Origin: Saccopteryx bilineata
Lineage: Eukaryota > Chordata > Mammalia > Chiroptera > Emballonuridae
Direction of reading: 5' to 3'
Length of the DNA stretch: 64,000 nucleotides
Assembly: GCF_036850765.1 (NCBI RefSeq)
Contig: NC_089490.1
Location: 391,344,558-391,408,557, forward strand
A program made the translations under genes and the position numbers. Below, one piece after another: positions 60,201 to 64,000 of this stretch. Under the pieces are notes generated by a model that was not told the DNA's origin, searched no databases, and worked only from the letters and a program-made list of their open reading frames with translations. Position 1 is the first letter of the stretch; every line of letters starts with the position of its first letter.

Positions 60201-60867
60201 GGTCTTCCGCATCCCAGTCTGACTCTCTATCCACTGTGCCACCACCTGGTCAGGCTGGAATATATCTTATGAATACCAAATCACTGATTCAAAAGAAGAA
60301 ATGCACCCCCATGTTTATTGCAGCATTGTTTACAATAGCCAACATCTGGAAACAGCCCAAGTATCCGTCAGTGGACGAGTGGATTAAAAAGCAGTGGTAC
60401 ATATACACAATGGAATACTACACAGCCATGAGGAAGAAGGAAATCTTACCTTTCGCAACCACATGGATGGACCTGGAAACTATCATGCTAAGTGAAATAA
60501 GCCAGGCAGAGAAAAAAAAATCATATGACCTCACTTATTTGAGGAATCTAATGAACGATGTGAACTGAGCAACAGAATAGAGACAGAGGCGAGATCAAAG
60601 GGACCAGAGGGAAAGTGGTCAGAGGAAAGTAGAAGAGAAGATGGGATCAGAGAAGGGAAAGATTAATGAAATTATATATATATAATATAAAAATATATAT
60701 ATATAACACAGCATTATAGAGAAGAGGACAGCAAATCCTGGAGGGAAGGGGGGAAGGAATTGGGGGGAGGGGGCATGGGGGGGCCAAGGGGAATAAGGGG
60801 GTGGGGGGAGATATATTCAGTGAAACACTTGAATCTATGTAAACACAAATTAAAATCATAAATAAAA
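57299..60867 (+). repeat. 5'-truncated L1, sense, with target-site duplication
   Basis: The element starts inside ORF2 and ends in an A-rich tail. The target duplication aaatcatgcacatacc / aaatcatgcacaaacc lies at 57283-57298 and 60868-60883 (15 of 16). ORF2 fragments are readable in shifting frames: 57988-58437 holds the RT block ending [15 protein letters not shown], and 58479-58490 encodes FVDD where an active L1 has FADD. Stops and frameshifts (for example near 58437, 58590 and 59010) show it is dead. The 3' UTR is purine-rich (ggggggagggggc around 60760). A SINE interrupts it at 59917. Confidence 0.92.
59917..60255 (-). repeat. tRNA-derived SINE nested in the L1
   Basis: The 'gaccaggtggtggc' family in reverse, with a complete GA-rich end at the left and the head at the right. 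Perfect target duplication tggaatatatctt at 59904-59916 and 60256-60268. This gives a clear order: old L1, then the 57299 L1, then this SINE. Confidence 0.93.
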
Positions 60868-60883
60868 AAATCATGCACAAACC

Positions 60884-61960
60884 CCTTTTCTGTGGACATC
60901 TGGTTTTATTTACTTTTGGTAAACAGAAGTAGAATTGCTGGGTAGTATAGTTAAATATAAGTTGTTTGAGACAGACAAACTAACAATATTGTGCTATTTT
61001 GTACGTTTTTTGTGAAAGGGACAAAGAGAGAGAGACAGAGGGACACATAGGGACAGATAGGCAGTAAGGGAGAGAGATGACAACAAGCATCAATTCCTCG
61101 TTGCGGCTCCTTAGTTGTTCACTGATTGCTTTCTCATATATGTCTTAAGTTGGGGGTTACAGCAGACTGAGTGACCCCTTGCTCAAGCCAACAACCTTGG
61201 GTTCAAGCCAGTGACCTTGGACTTCAAGCCAGAGACCTTTGGGCTCAAGTCATGCCTATGATCCTATGTTCAAACTAGCTAGCAAATCTGTGCTCATGTT
61301 GGTGAGTCCATGCTGAAGCCAGATGAGCCCACATTCAAGGTGGTGACCTTGGGGTTTCAAATGTGGATCCTCTGAGTCCCAGTCTGATGCTCTATTCACT
61401 GCGCACCACCTGGTCAGGCTGTTTTGTACTGTTTTTTTACCAGCGATGTCTGAGAGTTCTTGTTGCCTTAAGTCATCTCCAGCACTTTGCACTATTTAAA
61501 AAAAAAAATTTTTTTTTGTAAAAGTTTAGCTATTCTGAAAGGCACAAGGTTGTACATGTCTTGTGATTTCAATTTTAATTTTCCTAATGAGTAATTATTT
61601 CAAACAATTTTTTATGTGCTTATTTGCTATATTTATTTTTTATTTAGTGAAATCTCTAAAAATCTCTTGCTTATTTTGTTATTTGGTTGCTCTTTGTTTT
61701 ATTATTATTGAGCCATAAGTATTCCTTCTATATTCTGGATACATTTCTATCTATAGATAGGCAATTTGTCAATGTTTCTTCAATTTGTGGCTTGGTTATT
61801 CAGTTTTTAACAGTATCTTTTAAAAAGCATATTCGAAGTTTGATTAAGTATAGCTTATTAACATTTACTTGTGCCTTTGCATAATATCTAAGAAAAATTT
61901 TCTTAACTTAAACTTTTTTTATGTTTTATTTGAGAATATTTAAGTTAAGTTTTATATTTA
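60884..61960 (-). repeat. Old antisense L1, continued
   Basis: Continuation of the L1 at 56885-57282 ('gaattgctgggtagtatagtt', then reverse ORF2/3' UTR such as 'ttattgagccataagtattcc'). It is interrupted by a SINE at 61005. Confidence 0.65.
61005..61417 (-). repeat. tRNA-derived SINE, 'gaccaggcggtggc' family
   Basis: Reverse orientation with head at the right and GA-rich end at the left. Flanks gctattttgtac (60993-61004) and gctgttttgtac (61418-61429) are an 11-of-12 target duplication. It is more diverged than the copy at 59917. Confidence 0.9.
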
Positions 61961-62000
61961 GGGCTATCAGTTTTTCTTTGATTTTGGTATTAATGTAAGA

Positions 62001-64000
62001 TTCCTTCCTTCCTTCCTTCTCTCCTTCCTTCCTTCCTTCCTTCCTTCCTTCCTTCCTTCCTTCCTTCCTTCTTTCTTCCTTCCTTCCTTCTTTCCTTCCT
62101 TTCTCCTTTCTTCTCCTCTCCTCCCCTTCCTTCCTTCCTTCGTTCCTTCGTTCCTTCGTTCCTTCCTTCGTTCCTTCCTTCCTTCCTTCTTTCCTTATTT
62201 CCTTCCTTCCTTCCTTCCTTCATTCCTTCTTTCCTTCCTTTCTCCTTTCTTTCTTCTCACCTACCTTCCTTCCTTCCTTCCTTCCTTCCTTTCTTCCTTC
62301 CTTCCTTCCTTACTTCCTTCCTTCCTTCCTTCCTTCCCTTCCTTCTTTCCTTCCTTCCTTCCTTCCTTCCTTCCTTCCTTCCTTCCTTCCTTCCTTCCTT
62401 CCTTCCTTCCTTCCTTCCTTCGTTCCTTCCTTCCTTCTTTCCTTCTTTCCTTCCTTCCTTCCTTCTTTTCTTCCTTTCTCCTCTCCTCCCCTTTCTTTCT
62501 TCCTTCTTTCCTTTCTTCCTTCCTTCCTTCTTTCCTTCCTTCCTTTCTTTCTCCTTTCTTTCTCCTCTCCTCCCCTTCCTTCCTTCATTCCTTCCTTCCT
62601 TCCTTCCTTCCTTCTTTCCTTCCTTTCTCCTTTCTTTCTTCTCTCCTTCCTTCCTGCCTTCCTTTCTTCCTTCATTTCTTCATTCCTTCTTTCCTTCCTT
62701 CCTTCCTTCCTTCCTTCCTTCCTTCCTTCCTTCCTTCTTTCCTTCCTTCCTTCCTTCCTTCTTTCCTACCTTCCTTCCTTTTTTCTTCCTTTCTCCTTTC
62801 TTTCTCCTCTCCTCCCCTTCCTTCCTTCCTTCGTTCCTTCCTTCCTTCCTTCCTTCCTTCCTTCCTTCCTTCCTTCCTTCCTTCTTTCCTTCCTCTCTCC
62901 TTTCTTTCTCCTCTCCTCCCCTTCCTTCATTCTTTCCTTCCTTTCTCCTTTCTTTCTTCTCTCCTTCCTTCCTTCCTTCTTTACTTCCTTCCTTCCTTCC
63001 TTCATTCTTTCCTTCTTTCCTTCCTTCCTTTCTTCCTTCCTTCCTTCTTTCCTTCCTTTCTCCTTTCTTTCTCCTCTCCTCCCCTTCCTTCCTTCCTTCC
63101 TTCCTTCTTTCCTTCCTTTCTCCTTTCTTTCTTCTCTCCTTCCTTCCTTCCTTCCTTCCTTCCTTCCTTCCTTCTTTCCTTCCTTCCTTCCTTCCTTCCT
63201 TCCATTTCTTCATTCCTTCTTTCCTTCCTTTCTCCTTTCTTTCTCCTCTCCTCCCCTTCCTTCCTTCCTTCCTTCTTTCCTTCCTTTCTCCTTTCTTTCT
63301 TCTCTCCTTCCTTCCTTCCTTCCTTCCTTCCTTCCTTCCTTCCTTCCTTCCTTCCTTCTTTCCTTCCTTCCTTCCTTCCTTCCTTCCATTTCTTCATTCC
63401 TTCTTTCCTTCTTTCCTTCCTTCCTTCTTTCCTTCCTTCTTTTCTTCCTTTCTCCTCTCCTCCCCTTCCTTCCTTCCTTTCTCCTTTCTTTCTCCTCTCC
63501 TCCCCTTCCTTCCTTCCTTCCTTCCTTCCTTCCTTCCTTCCTTCTTTCCTTCCTTTCTCCTTTCTTTCTTCTCTCCTTCCTTCCTTCCTTCTTTCCTTCC
63601 TTCTTTTCTTCCTTCCTTCCTTCCTTGTTTCCTTCCTTCCTTCGTTCCTTCTTTCCTTCTTTCCTTCTTTCCTTCCTTCCTTCCTTCTTTCCTTCCTTTC
63701 TCCTTTCTTTCTCCTCTCCTCCCCTTCCTTCCTTCCTTCCTTCCTTCTTTCCTTCCTTCCTTCCTTCTTTCCTTCCTTTCTCCTTTCTTTCTCCTCTCCT
63801 CCCCTTCCTTCCTTCCTTCGTTCCTTCGTTCCTTCATTCCTTCCTTCGTTCCTTCCTTCATTCCTTCTTTCCTTCTTTCCTTCCTTCCTTCCTTCCTTCA
63901 TTCCTTCTTTCCTTCCTTTCTCCTTTCTTTCTTCTCACCTACCTTCCTTCCTTCCTTCCTTCCTTCTTTCCTTCCTTCCTTCCTTCCTTCCTTCCTTCGT
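62001..64000. repeat. CCTT/GGAA satellite-like tract, runs off the window
   Basis: Two kilobases of nearly pure pyrimidine on the plus strand. (CCTT)n blocks alternate with a variant cassette, ctttctcctttctttctc followed by ctcctctcctcccc, that recurs irregularly (near 62100, 62480, 62560, 62800, 62905, 63070, 63240, 63450, 63490, 63715 and 63795). Every long Lys/Glu/Gly/Arg frame on the minus strand here is a repeat artefact. The right end is not in view. Confidence 0.97.

Noticed and set aside
62001..64000. Long Lys/Glu/Gly/Arg-rich minus-strand frames, up to about 300 codons
   Set aside because: They are pure translation of a CCTT/GGAA repeat, with several overlapping frames open at once and no complex sequence.

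Overview
This is a mammalian nuclear window, most likely from a horseshoe-bat-type (rhinolophoid) genome. The evidence is two tRNA-derived SINE families that I recognise from such bats. One has the Ves-type head (ggctcagcggtagagcg) and a long GC-rich body. The other has the 'gaccaggcggtggc...ggatagagc' head followed by repeated 'agccagcgacc' segments. Diverse L1 fragments and a DNA-transposon complement unusual for mammals point the same way. The species assignment is an inference.

The only intact host genes are five single-exon class II odorant receptors, all on the minus strand (10808-11752, 22452-23408, 29634-30590, 38368-39324, 53585-54541). All five read as copies of OR5F1, a receptor I know as one human gene, so the window is a local tandem expansion. 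From left to right I call them copies 1 to 5. Transcription runs right to left. Each gene has a homologous upstream block (U) on its right, but the downstream side comes in two classes. Copies 1, 2 and 5 have a long downstream block (D). Between copies 1 and 2, and between 4 and 5, that block is preceded by an old antisense L1 and an LTR-like block. Copies 3 and 4 follow the preceding U block directly. The layout is therefore D1-OR1-U1-L1-LTR-D2-OR2-U2-OR3-U3-OR4-U4-L1-LTR-D5-OR5-U5. One loss of L1-LTR-D, followed by tandem copying of the shortened unit, explains it.

Because the U blocks are paralogous, each insertion private to one unit has an empty site in its sisters. These insertions include a hAT-type MITE (U1), a tail-less 7SK retropseudogene (U2), a 5'-truncated L1 (U2), an L1 that kept both ends but lost its middle with a SINE nested at its 5' end (U3), a 113-bp templated insertion copied from about 3 kb away (U3), and a 2.3-kb fossil DNA transposon with terminal inverted repeats and a broken transposase (U4). 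The transposon appears to have lost the segment carrying a motif conserved in relatives.

Region by region: 1-9050 is AT-rich, non-coding flank with SINEs, L1 remnants, a pentanucleotide tract and one unexplained GC-rich block (8345-8990). 9058-56435 is the OR5F1 array. 56436-62000 is old L1 carrying a 3.6-kb 5'-truncated L1 with clear target-site duplications. 62001-64000 is a polypyrimidine CCTT/GGAA satellite-like tract that runs off the window. I see no functional tRNA, rRNA, CRISPR array or bacterial feature.
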